The notes: generated by a model from the sequence alone, not told the origin. A DNA stretch of 64,000 nt from Arthrobacter antioxidans (GCF_023100725.1 NZ_CP095501.1:434001-498000), one strand, 5' to 3'. Counted from the stretch's first letter, positions 24,249 through 33,293 are shown. Numbers and translations: made by a program.

Positions 24249-25349
24249 ATGGCGGAGGATTCCGGGGAGAAGACCGAGCAGGCCACCGACAAGCGGATGA
24301 AGGACGTCCGCTCGAAGGGCCAGCTGTCCAAGTCCGAGGACTTCACGGCGTGGATCGGCGTCGGCGCCGCCGCGCTCATGCTGCCCTCCCTCATCTCCCG
24401 TTCGGCCGACGCCGCCACCGAGCAGCTCGTCCGCGTGACCGACACCATCGCGAGCCCCGACCCCGCGATCGCCCTGGACGCCCTGGCCGACGGCGGCGCC
24501 TCGCTCGCCGGGATCCTCGGCCCCTTCCTCGGCGTGCTGCTGGTCGCCGTCCTCGGGACCGCGGCCCTGCAGGGCGGGATCCACGTCAAGAAGTTCTCCG
24601 GCAAGTTCGAGCAGTTCAACGTGGTCACCGGCCTGAAGCGGATCCTCGGCGGGCAGGCCCTCTGGCAGGGCGCGAAGGCGCTCCTGAAGACCGGCGTCGT
24701 GGGCCTCGTGCTCGTCGTCGTCGTGCAGGGCCTGATGCCCGTGCTCATGGCGGCCGGAGGGCTGTCCGTGGCCGCACTCCTGAACACCGCGGGGGAGGGG
24801 ACGGCGGCGCTCCTGCAGGCCGCCGTCGTCGCCGGTCTCGCCCTCGCGGCGATGGACGTCCTCGTGGTGCAGCGCCGCAACCGCAAGAAGACCCGCATGA
24901 CCAAGAAGGAGGTCAAGGACGAGAACAAGAACTCCGACGGCGACCCCCTCATCAAGTCCCAGCGGCGCGCACGCCAGCTCGCCATGAGCAGGAACCGCAT
25001 GATCGCCGCCGTGGGCGGGGCCGACGTCGTCCTCGTCAACCCGACGCACGTCGCCGTCGCCCTGAAGTACGAACCCGGTCGCTCCGCGCCGCGCGTCGTC
25101 GCGAAGGGTGCCGGGGTGATCGCCGCGAGGATCCGCGAGGAGGCGGAGAAGAAGAACGTCCCCATGGTCTCCGACATCCCGCTCGCCCGCGCGCTGCACG
25201 CCGCGTGCGAACTGGGGCAGGAGATCCCGTTCGAGAACTACGACCAGGTGGCCCGCATCCTCGCGTTCGTCATGTCCCTGAAGACCAGGGGGGCCGCACG
25301 CGGCGTCCACACCCTGCCCGTCCGACCCGCAACCGCCGGAGGCCTCTAG
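24249..25349 (+). CDS. flhB: Flagellar export switch protein FlhB
   Basis: FlhB controls the switch from rod/hook to filament substrates by self-cleavage. The 366-residue product starts EDSGEKTEQATDKRMKDVRS, the usual opening, has four membrane segments (about residues 35-205) and a cytoplasmic domain with the cleavage motif NPTH (VNPTHVAVALKY, Asn near residue 263). The conserved C-terminal EIPFENYDQVARILAFV follows. It lies between fliR and flhA with gaps of two and three bases. Confidence 0.97.
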   Translation: MAEDSGEKTEQATDKRMKDVRSKGQLSKSEDFTAWIGVGAAALMLPSLISRSADAATEQLVRVTDTIASPDPAIALDALADGGASLAGILGPFLGVLLVAVLGTAALQGGIHVKKFSGKFEQFNVVTGLKRILGGQALWQGAKALLKTGVVGLVLVVVVQGLMPVLMAAGGLSVAALLNTAGEGTAALLQAAVVAGLALAAMDVLVVQRRNRKKTRMTKKEVKDENKNSDGDPLIKSQRRARQLAMSRNRMIAAVGGADVVLVNPTHVAVALKYEPGRSAPRVVAKGAGVIAARIREEAEKKNVPMVSDIPLARALHAACELGQEIPFENYDQVARILAFVMSLKTRGAARGVHTLPVRPATAGGL

Positions 25350-25352
25350 ACC

Positions 25353-27401
25353 ATGCGCTCATCCGCCCCCAAGTTCCTGGTGCCCGTCGGGGTCGTCGGC
25401 ATCATCCTGCTCCTCGTGGTGCCGGTGCCCTCGGTACTGCTGGACCTCCTGATCATCGTGAACATCCTGCTCGCGCTGGTGATCCTCCTCAACACCATGT
25501 TCATCCGCAAGCCGCTGGACTTCTCGGTGTTCCCGTCCCTGCTGCTCGTGGCCACGCTCTTCCGCCTGGGCCTCAACGTCGCCTCCACCCGCCTCGTCCT
25601 CGGGGACGGCTACGCCGGCGAGGTGATCGCCGCGTTCGGGCACGTCGCGGTCGGCGGCTCGATCATCATCGGCGCGGTGGTCTTCCTCATCCTCGTGGTC
25701 ATCCAGTTCGTGGTGGTCACCAAGGGTGCCGAGCGCGTGGCCGAGGTGGGGGCCCGCTTCACCCTGGATGCGATGCCGGGCAAGCAGATGGCCATCGACG
25801 CCGACCTCAACGCCGGGCTGATCACGGACACGCAGGCCCGCGAGCGGCGCGCCGAGGTCTCGGCGGAGGCCGACTTCTACGGGGCCATGGACGGTGCGTC
25901 CAAGTTCGTGAAGGGCGATGCGATCGCCGGCATCATCATCATCATCATCAACCTCGTGGGTGGCATCGCGATCGGGATGCTGCAGGACGGCCTGCCGGTC
26001 TCCGAGGCACTCACCACCTACGGCCTGCTCACCATCGGTGACGGCCTCGTCACCCAGATCCCGGCGCTGCTCATGGCCGTGTCCACCGGCATGATCGTCA
26101 CGCGCTCCAACGCCGAGGCGGACATGGGCTCCACCGCGGCCCAGCAGCTCGGCCAGTCGCAGAACGCCCTGCGCATCGCGGGTGCCGCGGCGGTCGTCAT
26201 GGCACTGATCCCGGGTATGCCGAAACTGCCGTTCATCGTGGTGGGCGCGGGCCTGATCGTCATCGCGCAGAGCATCAGGAAGTCCGAGGCCGATGCCCGC
26301 ACGGCCGCCACGGCGCTGGAGGCCGAGGCCGCCCGGCCGTCGACCGACAGCACCGACGACCTCCTGGAGCAGATGCGCGTCCACTCCCTGGAGGTGCTGC
26401 TGGCGCCCGACCTGGTGGACGTCGTCACCGGGGCGCCGGACGATCTCCTCGGCCGGGTCCGCGCCCTGCGGCGCAAGATCGCCCTGGAGCTCGGCGTCGT
26501 GGTGCCTCCGGTGCGCACGCGGGACAGCGTGGAGCTGCCGCCCGCCACGTACGTCATCAAGATCGCCGGCGTCGAGGCGGGGCGGGGCGAGGCTCCGCGC
26601 GGCAAGGTCCTGGCCCTCGGCGACCATCTCGCACACCTGCCGGGCACCGCCGTCGTCGAGCCGGTCTTCGGACTCGCCGGGAAGTGGGTGCCCGCCGAGC
26701 TCCGGCACAACGCCGAACTGGCCGGGGCCACCGTGATCGACCGCGTGTCCGTCCTCGTGACCCACCTGTCCTCGGTCATCACGGCGAACGCCGCGCGCCT
26801 GCTGTCCCGGGAGGACGTCCGGGTGCTGACCGACGGCGTCCGCCAGGTGAACCCGTCGGCCGTCGAGGAGCTCGTCCCCGGGCTGCTGTCCCTCGCCGAG
26901 GTCCAGCGCGTCCTGCAGGGACTCCTGTCCGAGCAGGTGCCGATCAACGATCTCTCCCGCATCTACGAGGCGCTGACGCTCAGGGCCAAGGCGTCCTCCG
27001 AACCCGAGGGGCTCATCGAGGCGGCGCGGCTCGCGCTCGGGCCGGCGGTCACCCAGCAGTACCTCGACGGCACGCTGCTGCGGGTCATCATGATCGACCC
27101 GCTGCTCGAGCAGTCGATGCTCGAGGGGCTCCGGCCCTCCGACCAGGGCACGCAGATCATGCTCGATCCGGCGCGCACCGATGCCGTGCTCTCCTCGGTC
27201 CGCTCGACGGTCGCCGACATCGAGGCCGCCGGGAACTCGGCCGTGCTCGTGTGCGCGCCCGCGCTGCGGCCCGCACTTCGGCGTCTCGTGGGACCGCAGG
27301 CGGCGAACCTGCCCGTGCTGTCCTACCAGGAGGTCACGAGCGCCAACGTCGCGATCGAGACAGTAGGAGTGGTCCGTGGTACCGCAGTTATTTCATCTTG
27401 A
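25353..27401 (+). CDS. flhA: Flagellar export gate protein FlhA
   Basis: FlhA is the nonameric export gate that docks chaperones and uses the proton gradient. The 682-residue product has about eight membrane segments in residues 1-310, including FSVFPSLLLVATLFRLGLNV and the FHIPEP-type loop region (KGAERVAEVGARFTLDAMPG, then KQMAIDADLNAGLITD). The cytoplasmic domain (about 340-682) has the expected LEQSMLEGLRPS and ALRPALRRLVG. ATG at 25353 has GGAGG upstream. The last 26 bases overlap the FlhF-like gene. Confidence 0.97.
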   Translation: MRSSAPKFLVPVGVVGIILLLVVPVPSVLLDLLIIVNILLALVILLNTMFIRKPLDFSVFPSLLLVATLFRLGLNVASTRLVLGDGYAGEVIAAFGHVAVGGSIIIGAVVFLILVVIQFVVVTKGAERVAEVGARFTLDAMPGKQMAIDADLNAGLITDTQARERRAEVSAEADFYGAMDGASKFVKGDAIAGIIIIIINLVGGIAIGMLQDGLPVSEALTTYGLLTIGDGLVTQIPALLMAVSTGMIVTRSNAEADMGSTAAQQLGQSQNALRIAGAAAVVMALIPGMPKLPFIVVGAGLIVIAQSIRKSEADARTAATALEAEAARPSTDSTDDLLEQMRVHSLEVLLAPDLVDVVTGAPDDLLGRVRALRRKIALELGVVVPPVRTRDSVELPPATYVIKIAGVEAGRGEAPRGKVLALGDHLAHLPGTAVVEPVFGLAGKWVPAELRHNAELAGATVIDRVSVLVTHLSSVITANAARLLSREDVRVLTDGVRQVNPSAVEELVPGLLSLAEVQRVLQGLLSEQVPINDLSRIYEALTLRAKASSEPEGLIEAARLALGPAVTQQYLDGTLLRVIMIDPLLEQSMLEGLRPSDQGTQIMLDPARTDAVLSSVRSTVADIEAAGNSAVLVCAPALRPALRRLVGPQAANLPVLSYQEVTSANVAIETVGVVRGTAVISS

Positions 27402-28908
27402 AGGCCCCTCCCTCGAGGAGCTGAAGGCGAAGGCCGCGGCGCTGTACGGGCCGCGTGCCCTCATCGTGTCCGCGGAACTCGTGACGGTGGGCGGGATTCG
27501 CGGTGTCCTCGCCCGGAAGCACTACGAGATCGTGGTCGAGGTGCCGGAGCCCGACGGCGAGGGTGGCCTTCGTGCCGGCACCGCCGGCAGCGCGCGCTCG
27601 CGGGGCGGGTCCCCGGACGGGCCCCGTGGCGGTCCCGTCGGTGGTCCTCGGGCCGGTTCTCGTGGCGGGTCCCCTGACGGGGCCCTCGGTGGAGCGCCCG
27701 GCGGCGCTTTCGGAGCGCCCGGCGGCGGTCGGCCGCGCGGGCGCCGGAGTGCGGCCGCCGGGCCATCAGGTCTCGATGCGCTCCTCCAGCAGGCCGAACT
27801 CGATGAGGTCCGCATAGCGTCCGGGCCCGATGCCGACCGCGCCGGGGCCCCGGAACCGCGCAGCGCGCCCCCGGCTGCGGTGTCCACGGATTCCGGTCTC
27901 TTCGCGGCCCTCATGGACGAACTGACGTTCGCCACCGACCCTGCGGCAGCGCCGGTCCCCTCCTCGATGCCGGGCGCCTCGGGTGACGCCGGGGCCGGGG
28001 CCGCCAGGACCCGGCGGTCGATCGCGGTGGACCGGGATGCGGTGGCTTCGTCCGCGTCGGGCCTACCGGATGTCCCCGGGGCCGGGACCGCCGGGACCCG
28101 GCGGTCGATCGCGGTGGACCGGGATGCGTGGGCCGAGGACCCGGACCGAGGATCCTCCGATTCCACCCGGGCCGGTGCGGGGTTCGGACGTGAGTCCGGT
28201 GCCGCATCCGACGCCGAGTTCCTCCGCGAGCGTGCCGGCGACCCGACGGATCTGCCCGAGGTCCGGGGCCAGGTTCTCAGGGTGCCCGTCGCCGCGCCGG
28301 CCGCGCCCTCGGTGCTGCGGGCGCCGGGTGATCTCGTCATCGTCGTCGGAGCGCCCGCCGCGGGCTGGGCGGTCGCCTCCTCGATGGCCACCGTCCTGGG
28401 CCGGGGAGCACCAGCAGCCGTCGCGGTCTCGGGGCCACCGGACCGGGTGCACCCCGAGGGCCGCTCGGTCGACGACCGGCTGGAGGCGAACGCCGCCCGT
28501 GCCGCAGGAGTCGACGGCGGGCACGCCGTCTTCGTCGCGTTGTCCTCGGAGGACCCCCTGGTGGACGCCCGCGCCCTGCTCGCGCTGCGACCCGACCAGG
28601 TGTGGCTCGCCGTCGATGCCGGCCGCAAGGAGGCGGACACCGCGGCGTGGGTCGGGGCACTGCGCCGCAGCATGGAGCGCGCCGGGCTCGCTCCGGCGGG
28701 ACTCGCCGTCGTCGGGTCGGCAACCACGGCGACGCCGGAGAGCGTGCAGGCGCTCGGCCTCCCCATCGGGTGGCTGGAGGGGCGTCCCGCAGGCGAGGTC
28801 GAGACTTCTCCTGCCGCTGCGTCGGCCGATGATCGCCTCTCTGCTCCTGCAGGGCCGCGCAGGCCGGGCAGCGGTCGACGCCGTGCCGAGCCGGCCGGGA
28901 TAGAGTGA
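27376..28908 (+). CDS. FlhF-like protein with a degenerate GTPase site
   Basis: The 510-residue product has an FlhF-type N-terminus (LEELKAKAAALYGPRALIVS, then TVGGIRGVLARKHYEIVVEV), a long Gly/Arg/Pro and Ala linker (about 60-310) and a C-terminal Rossmann-like domain (about 315-480). FlhF is an SRP-family GTPase that sets flagellar position and number. Here the expected P-loop GxxGxGKT is replaced by VVGAPAAGWAVASS, with no lysine, so GTP hydrolysis is unlikely. The linker holds a duplicated block TRRSIAVDRDA (28010-28043 and 28097-28130). GTG at 27376 has AGGAG upstream and overlaps flhA. Placement after flhA is the normal flhF position. I call it FlhF-like, not FlhF. Confidence 0.78.
   Translation: MVPQLFHLEGPSLEELKAKAAALYGPRALIVSAELVTVGGIRGVLARKHYEIVVEVPEPDGEGGLRAGTAGSARSRGGSPDGPRGGPVGGPRAGSRGGSPDGALGGAPGGAFGAPGGGRPRGRRSAAAGPSGLDALLQQAELDEVRIASGPDADRAGAPEPRSAPPAAVSTDSGLFAALMDELTFATDPAAAPVPSSMPGASGDAGAGAARTRRSIAVDRDAVASSASGLPDVPGAGTAGTRRSIAVDRDAWAEDPDRGSSDSTRAGAGFGRESGAASDAEFLRERAGDPTDLPEVRGQVLRVPVAAPAAPSVLRAPGDLVIVVGAPAAGWAVASSMATVLGRGAPAAVAVSGPPDRVHPEGRSVDDRLEANAARAAGVDGGHAVFVALSSEDPLVDARALLALRPDQVWLAVDAGRKEADTAAWVGALRRSMERAGLAPAGLAVVGSATTATPESVQALGLPIGWLEGRPAGEVETSPAAASADDRLSAPAGPRRPGSGRRRAEPAGIE
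28901..28906 (+). promoter_or_regulatory. Possible -10 element of a leaderless csrA transcript
   Basis: TAGAGT followed by exactly six bases and the csrA ATG. No convincing -35 is seen. The same spacing occurs before several other genes in the window. Confidence 0.4.
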
Positions 28909-28912
28909 CACG

Positions 28913-29188
28913 ATGCTTGTACTCACGCGAAAGGTCGGCGAGCAGATCCTGATCGGCGACGACATCGTCATCACGGTGCTCGATTCCCGTGGCGATGGTG
29001 TGCGCATCGGTATCGACGCACCCCGGGGCGTCAAGATCCAGCGCGAGGAAGTCCTCCGCGCGGTCACCGAAGCGAACCTGGCGGCCGCGGCGGCTGGGGC
29101 CGACGGCGCCGACGCACTGAAGGCCCTGCTGCAGTCCGGTGCGACGGTCTCCGCCGACGACGCGGGCGCCGACCAGCCGGACGCCTGA
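28913..29188 (+). CDS. csrA: Carbon storage regulator CsrA
   Basis: CsrA is a small dimeric RNA-binding protein that blocks translation by binding GGA sites; in Bacillus it represses flagellin until FliW removes it. Residues 1-60 are the full family domain: MLVLTRKVGEQILIGDDIVI and PRGVKIQREEVLRAV, with the key RNA-contact region KIQREEV intact. About 30 extra residues follow (Ala/Asp/Gly rich), making 91 against the usual 60-75. It is the last gene of the flagellar cluster, four bases after the FlhF-like gene. fliW is not in the window. The fliC leader holds probable target sites (4486-4534). Confidence 0.95.
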   Translation: MLVLTRKVGEQILIGDDIVITVLDSRGDGVRIGIDAPRGVKIQREEVLRAVTEANLAAAAAGADGADALKALLQSGATVSADDAGADQPDA

Positions 29189-29362
29189 CAGGCTTCTCCA
29201 CCGTGCCGGGGACCCGCGGCGGCCGGGTCGCCGGCGCCGGGAAGGTCCCCTCAGGTCCGGCGCGGCACGCCGGGCTCCGGCAGATCCCGGGACTCCGCGT
29301 CCCGGCGCTCGGCGCCCCGGGCAGGACGAGTCCCCGTACACATCGGCATCCGGACACGGAAA

Positions 29363-29388
29363 AGCCCCGGCGGCGAACCGACCGGGGC
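29363..29388 (-). terminator. Rho-independent terminator after tRNA-Thr
   Basis: On the minus strand GCCCCGG (29388-29382) and CCGGGGC (29370-29364) form a seven-bp stem with an 11-base loop, followed by TTTT. It ends the tRNA transcript. The 175 bases between csrA and this site hold GC-rich inverted segments but nothing I can name. Confidence 0.75.
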
Positions 29389-29393
29389 GACTA

Positions 29394-29469
29394 TGGGGCC
29401 TCCTGCCAGAGTCGAACTGGCGACCTTCTCATTACGAGTGAGACGCTCTACCGACTGAGCTAAGGAGGC
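29394..29469 (-). tRNA. tRNA-Thr (anticodon CGT)
   Basis: The minus strand folds into a full cloverleaf: acceptor GCCTCCT/AGGAGGC, D arm GCTC/GAGC, anticodon arm TCTCA-CTCGTAA-TGAGA with anticodon CGT (reads ACG), and T arm GCCAG-TTCGACT-CTGGC. A single discriminator base and CCA are encoded, giving 76 bases. Confidence 0.95.
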
Positions 29470-29684
29470 AATGCTTCCTGGTCCCGTACATCACCCGGGC
29501 CGATCCACAAGTCACAACTTTATAGGAGGGGTCGGCCCGCGGTCAAAACGGTGCCCGTGTCCGGGAGTTCGTCGACAGTTCACCCGCCGTCGGCCTTCTG
29601 GACGGCGGGGCGTCAGCGCCCTCCGAGAGCATGGTCGGCAGCGTGTCCCGCATCGGAGCGGGCCGGCCACCAGGGGGATGCCGC

Positions 29685-30497
29685 ATGACACAGGATCGTT
29701 CGTTCACGCTCGCCGTCATCGACATGGCCGGAACAACTGTGGACGAGGGCCGCCTGCAGGAGGAAGCCCTGACACGCGCCCTCGCCTCGCACGGGGTCCA
29801 GGAGGGTACCGGCGCCTTCGACCTGATGACGGCGTACGCCCGCCAGCAGATGGGCACCTCGAAGGAACTCGTCTTCCGCGATCTGTTCCCCGACGTCACC
29901 GCTGCAGCGCAGGTCAACCGGACCTTCGAGACGGCCTATGACGACCTGCTGGCGCGGCACGGGGTGCAGCCGATCCCCGGCGCCGAGGAGGCGATCCTGG
30001 AGTTGCGTGAGGCCGGACTCAGGATCTGCCTCGCCACCGGGTTCGGCCGGCACACCCAGAACATGATCCTGGAATCGCTCGGCTGGATGGGGCTGGCCGA
30101 CCTCAGCCTCTGCCCCTCCGACGCGGGGCGCGGCCGCCCCTACCCCGACATCATCCTCACCGCGGTCCTCGCGCTCGACATCGAGGACGTGCGCTCCGTG
30201 CTGGTCGCGGGGGACACGACATCGGACGTCACCGCTGGTCGGCGCGCGGGTGCGGGTGCCGTCGTCGGAGTGCTGACCGGCGCCCACCCCGAGGCCGCGC
30301 TGCGGCGTGCCGGGGCCGACGTCGTGCTGCCCTCCATGTGTCACCTGCCCCGATGGCTCGCGTCGGCGTCGACGGACACACCGCGCGTTGTTCCCGCGGC
30401 CGATGCCCTGCCGCGCCGCGTTCCCGTGGCGGATCCGCGGTCCGTCGGCGTGACGACGTCGGACGCGCTCGACGGCGTCGTCACGGAGCGGAACTGA
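29685..30497 (+). CDS. HAD family phosphonatase-like hydrolase
   Basis: The 270-residue protein belongs to the haloacid dehalogenase superfamily. Motif I is VIDMAGTTVDEG (nucleophile D13); the DxAGT form, with Ala where phosphatases have Asp, is typical of phosphonoacetaldehyde hydrolase. The cap has MGTSKELVF, where the Lys lies at the place of the Schiff-base lysine of PhnX. Motif II is LATGF and motif III/IV is LVAGDTTSDVTAGRRAGAG. It fits the PhnX-like phosphonatase group, but no phn genes are nearby, so the substrate is open. After about residue 225 the tail is poorly conserved. ATG at 29685 has GGGGGA upstream. The 215 bases before it, after the tRNA, show no clear element. Confidence 0.82.
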   Translation: MTQDRSFTLAVIDMAGTTVDEGRLQEEALTRALASHGVQEGTGAFDLMTAYARQQMGTSKELVFRDLFPDVTAAAQVNRTFETAYDDLLARHGVQPIPGAEEAILELREAGLRICLATGFGRHTQNMILESLGWMGLADLSLCPSDAGRGRPYPDIILTAVLALDIEDVRSVLVAGDTTSDVTAGRRAGAGAVVGVLTGAHPEAALRRAGADVVLPSMCHLPRWLASASTDTPRVVPAADALPRRVPVADPRSVGVTTSDALDGVVTERN

Positions 30498-30501
30498 CCC
30501 C

Positions 30502-32103
30502 TCAGCAGCGGGTGCCGTCCTCCGGGACCGTCCCGTCGACGAAGAAGGCGTCGACCAGGTCCAGGATGCAGTCGTTGGAGCGGCCGTACGCGGTGTGGCC
30601 CTCGCCCTCCCACGTGACGTGGACGCCGGAGTCGAGCTGGTCGGCCAACGCCGTGGACCACGCGTACGGGGTCGCCGGGTCGCCGGTGGTGCCGATGACG
30701 ACGATCGGGTCGGCGCCCGCAGCCTCCACGGGAGTGGGGCCGAGGACCGGCGGGTACTTCCACGCGGCACAGGTCACGCCGCCGAACGCGAGGAACCGGC
30801 CGAAGGTGGGTGACGCCGCGACGAGTTCCTTCTCGTCGGCGCGCATCTGGACGGGATCGCTCGTCATCGGATAGTCGAGGCAGTTGACGGAGAGGAACGC
30901 CGCCGTCGAGTTGCCCGCGTAGGTGCCGTTCTGTCCGCGTTCCGCGGAGAGGTCGGCGAGGTAGAGGATGCCGGACGCGTCGCCGTCGAGCGCGTCCGAG
31001 ACGGCCTGCGTGAGCGTGGGCCAGTTGCCGTTGTCGTACAGCGGCAGGAGGAAGCCCTGGACGAACGTGGAGATCGGCACCCGCCGGCCGTCCTCCGCCG
31101 TCATCGGCTCACGCTCGACGGCGGCGAACAGGTCCTGGATCTGTCGGACGCCGTCGTCCACCGTCCCGGTGTACGGGCATTCCGTGCCCTGCTGGCAGTC
31201 GGCGACGTAGGCGCGCAGGGCCTTCTCGAAGCCGCCGGCCTGGCCGAGGGTGATGTTCTCGCCGCTCAACGACGGATCGATCGCGCCATCGAGGACGAGG
31301 CGCCCGACCCGCTCCGGGAACAGCTCCGCGTAGGTTGCGCCGAGTTGCGTTCCGTAGGAGAAGCCCAGGAAGTTCAGCTTCTCGTCGCTGACCAGGGCCC
31401 GCAGGATGTCCATGTCCCGTGCGGCGGACTCGGTGTCCACGAAGCCCAGCAATTCGCCCGTGCGCTCGGCACATAGGGCCGCGAACTCCTCCGCGTCCGC
31501 CGTCATGAGGTCGAGGCGCTCGTCGGGGGAGGCCTCGACGGGGTAGCTCTCCTGCCGCGCCTCATCCTGCTCGGCGTCGGTATAGCACTCCACGGCGCTG
31601 GACCTGTTGACGCCCCGGGGATCGAAACCGACGACGTCGTAGTCCTCACGCAGGCGCTCGGTCGTGACGTAGTCGAGGGAGTCCTTCACGATGTTGAAGC
31701 CCGAACCGCCGGGTCCGCCCGGGTTGACGAGGATCGTCCCCTGGGCCTCGCCCGAGGCATCGGCGCGGATCGCGGCGATCTCGATGCTGTCCCGGCCGGG
31801 ATCGGTGTAGTCGAGCGGCACGTCGATCGTCGCGCAGGAGAACGATTCCTCACAGCTCTCCCACCGTACGTCCTGCGTGTAGAAGGTCCGGAGGTCCTCG
31901 CCCACCTCGCCGATCGTCGCCGGATCAGCGGTCTCCAGCTCACCCGAGGGCGGATCGGTCCGGTTGTCGGGCGCGAGCAGCATGCACCCGGACAGCCCCA
32001 GTACGACGGCGGTGGACGCCGCGAGGAGCGCGGTGGCACGACCGAGAGCGCCACGAGGACCACGGGGATCGCCGTCGTGGGGGTGGAGCGGTCTGCTGGT
32101 CAT
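30502..32103 (-). CDS. Alpha/beta-hydrolase lipoprotein, TAP-like peptidase family
   Basis: The 533-residue product has a lipoprotein signal with lipobox LGLSGC (Cys 40), so it should be anchored outside the membrane. The hydrolase core has the oxyanion segment TILVNPGGPGGSGFN, the nucleophile elbow GFSYGTQLG (Ser near residue 249), VVGFDPRGVNRS and the late acid/His region (GTTGDPATPYAW, then WEGEGHTAYGRS). This is the Streptomyces tripeptidyl aminopeptidase (SlpD/SlpE/TAP) type with a C-terminal TAP-like domain. Substrates are probably short peptides, but family members vary. The ATG overlaps the holB stop by four bases, so it is the third gene of tmk-holB-hydrolase. Confidence 0.9.
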   Translation of the reverse strand: MTSRPLHPHDGDPRGPRGALGRATALLAASTAVVLGLSGCMLLAPDNRTDPPSGELETADPATIGEVGEDLRTFYTQDVRWESCEESFSCATIDVPLDYTDPGRDSIEIAAIRADASGEAQGTILVNPGGPGGSGFNIVKDSLDYVTTERLREDYDVVGFDPRGVNRSSAVECYTDAEQDEARQESYPVEASPDERLDLMTADAEEFAALCAERTGELLGFVDTESAARDMDILRALVSDEKLNFLGFSYGTQLGATYAELFPERVGRLVLDGAIDPSLSGENITLGQAGGFEKALRAYVADCQQGTECPYTGTVDDGVRQIQDLFAAVEREPMTAEDGRRVPISTFVQGFLLPLYDNGNWPTLTQAVSDALDGDASGILYLADLSAERGQNGTYAGNSTAAFLSVNCLDYPMTSDPVQMRADEKELVAASPTFGRFLAFGGVTCAAWKYPPVLGPTPVEAAGADPIVVIGTTGDPATPYAWSTALADQLDSGVHVTWEGEGHTAYGRSNDCILDLVDAFFVDGTVPEDGTRC

Positions 32104-33293
32104 CGGTCGAGGTCCTTCCGGGACAGGAGGCTCACCGTCATTGCTTCGATCGCGAGCAGCGGGGACACGTTGGTGCTGACGAGCCGGGTGCGCACCTCGT
32201 TGATGGACTCGAGCCGGAGGAGGGTGTCTTCGGGGCTCTCCCGGCGGGCGAACTCCTCGAGTTCGGGTCGAAGAGGCTCGTTGACGAGCATCTGCCCGCT
32301 GGAGACCTGGAGCATCAGCACGTCCCGGTAGAAGGAGATGAGGTCCGTCAGCGCACGGTCGAAGTAGTCGTTCTTCGAACGCTTGGCCCGTCGCGTCTGG
32401 TCGTCCTCGAGCCTCTTGATCTGTGCGCGCATCGACGGCGGCAGGACGCCCGTCTCGGGAGCGCCCAGGGTGGCGAGCAGTGCGGTCCTCTCCTCGGCGT
32501 CGCGCTGCTCGAAGGAACTCTGCGCCTCCGCTTCGGCGAGCTTCACCAGATCAGCCGCGGCACGCATCGCGCCGGCCACCGAGCGCAGCGTGAGCGGGAG
32601 CCGGACGATCTGGTTGCGGCGCTCGCGGGCGCCGTCGTCCGTGGCGAGCCTCTTCGCGATGCCGATGTGGCTCTGGGCGGCGCGGGCGGCGGCCTCCGCC
32701 GTCGCGGGATCGATCCCGTCGCGGGCGACGAGCAGGTCGGCGACGTCCTGGACGGGAGGGAGCCGGAGGCCGACGGACCGGCACCGGGAGCGGATGGTGA
32801 TCAGCACGTCACCGGGGCTCGGAGCGCACAGCAGCCAGATGGTCCGCGGCGGTGGTTCCTCGATGGCCTTGAGCAGCACGTTGGTGCTGCGCTCCTGCAT
32901 GCGGTCGGCGTCCTCGACGATGATGATGCGCCAGCGCCCGGTGGACGGCTTGTCCTGCGCCTTGCGGACGAGTTCGCGTGCCTCGTCGATGCTGATGGTC
33001 ACTTTCTCGGTGGTGACGTTGGTGAGATCGGCGTGCGCCCCGGAGAGGACGGTCCGGCAGGCCTTGCACGTGCCGCACCCCCGCTCACCGAGGTTCTCGC
33101 GCTCGCAGAGCAGGGCGGCGGCGAAGGCGCGGGCGGCGTTGGACCTGCCCGAACCGGGTGGACCGGTGAAGAGCCAGGCGTGTGTCGGTGTGCCGGACTG
33201 TGCGGCACGGCGCAGCTGTTCGACCACCTGTTCCTGCCCGCGGAGATCGGCCCATACCCCGGACGCGGGGAGGCTGTGCGTCATGGCGCTCAC
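32100..33293 (-). CDS. holB: DNA polymerase III delta-prime subunit
   Basis: Delta-prime is part of the clamp loader of the replicative polymerase. The 397-residue product has an AAA+ fold with GPPGSGRSNAARAFA, where the Walker A lysine is replaced by arginine, which agrees with a non-hydrolysing delta-prime. It also has a zinc-type cysteine cluster (RGCGTCKACRTVL), the Walker B-like region IIIVEDADRMQERSTNVLLK and the AIEEPPPRTIWLL and TIRSRCR (SRC) motif. The N-terminal AAA+ part spans about residues 15-215. GTG at 33293 overlaps tmk by four bases (GTGA); ATG four codons in is an alternative. Confidence 0.94.
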   Translation of the reverse strand: MSAMTHSLPASGVWADLRGQEQVVEQLRRAAQSGTPTHAWLFTGPPGSGRSNAARAFAAALLCERENLGERGCGTCKACRTVLSGAHADLTNVTTEKVTISIDEARELVRKAQDKPSTGRWRIIIVEDADRMQERSTNVLLKAIEEPPPRTIWLLCAPSPGDVLITIRSRCRSVGLRLPPVQDVADLLVARDGIDPATAEAAARAAQSHIGIAKRLATDDGARERRNQIVRLPLTLRSVAGAMRAAADLVKLAEAEAQSSFEQRDAEERTALLATLGAPETGVLPPSMRAQIKRLEDDQTRRAKRSKNDYFDRALTDLISFYRDVLMLQVSSGQMLVNEPLRPELEEFARRESPEDTLLRLESINEVRTRLVSTNVSPLLAIEAMTVSLLSRKDLDR

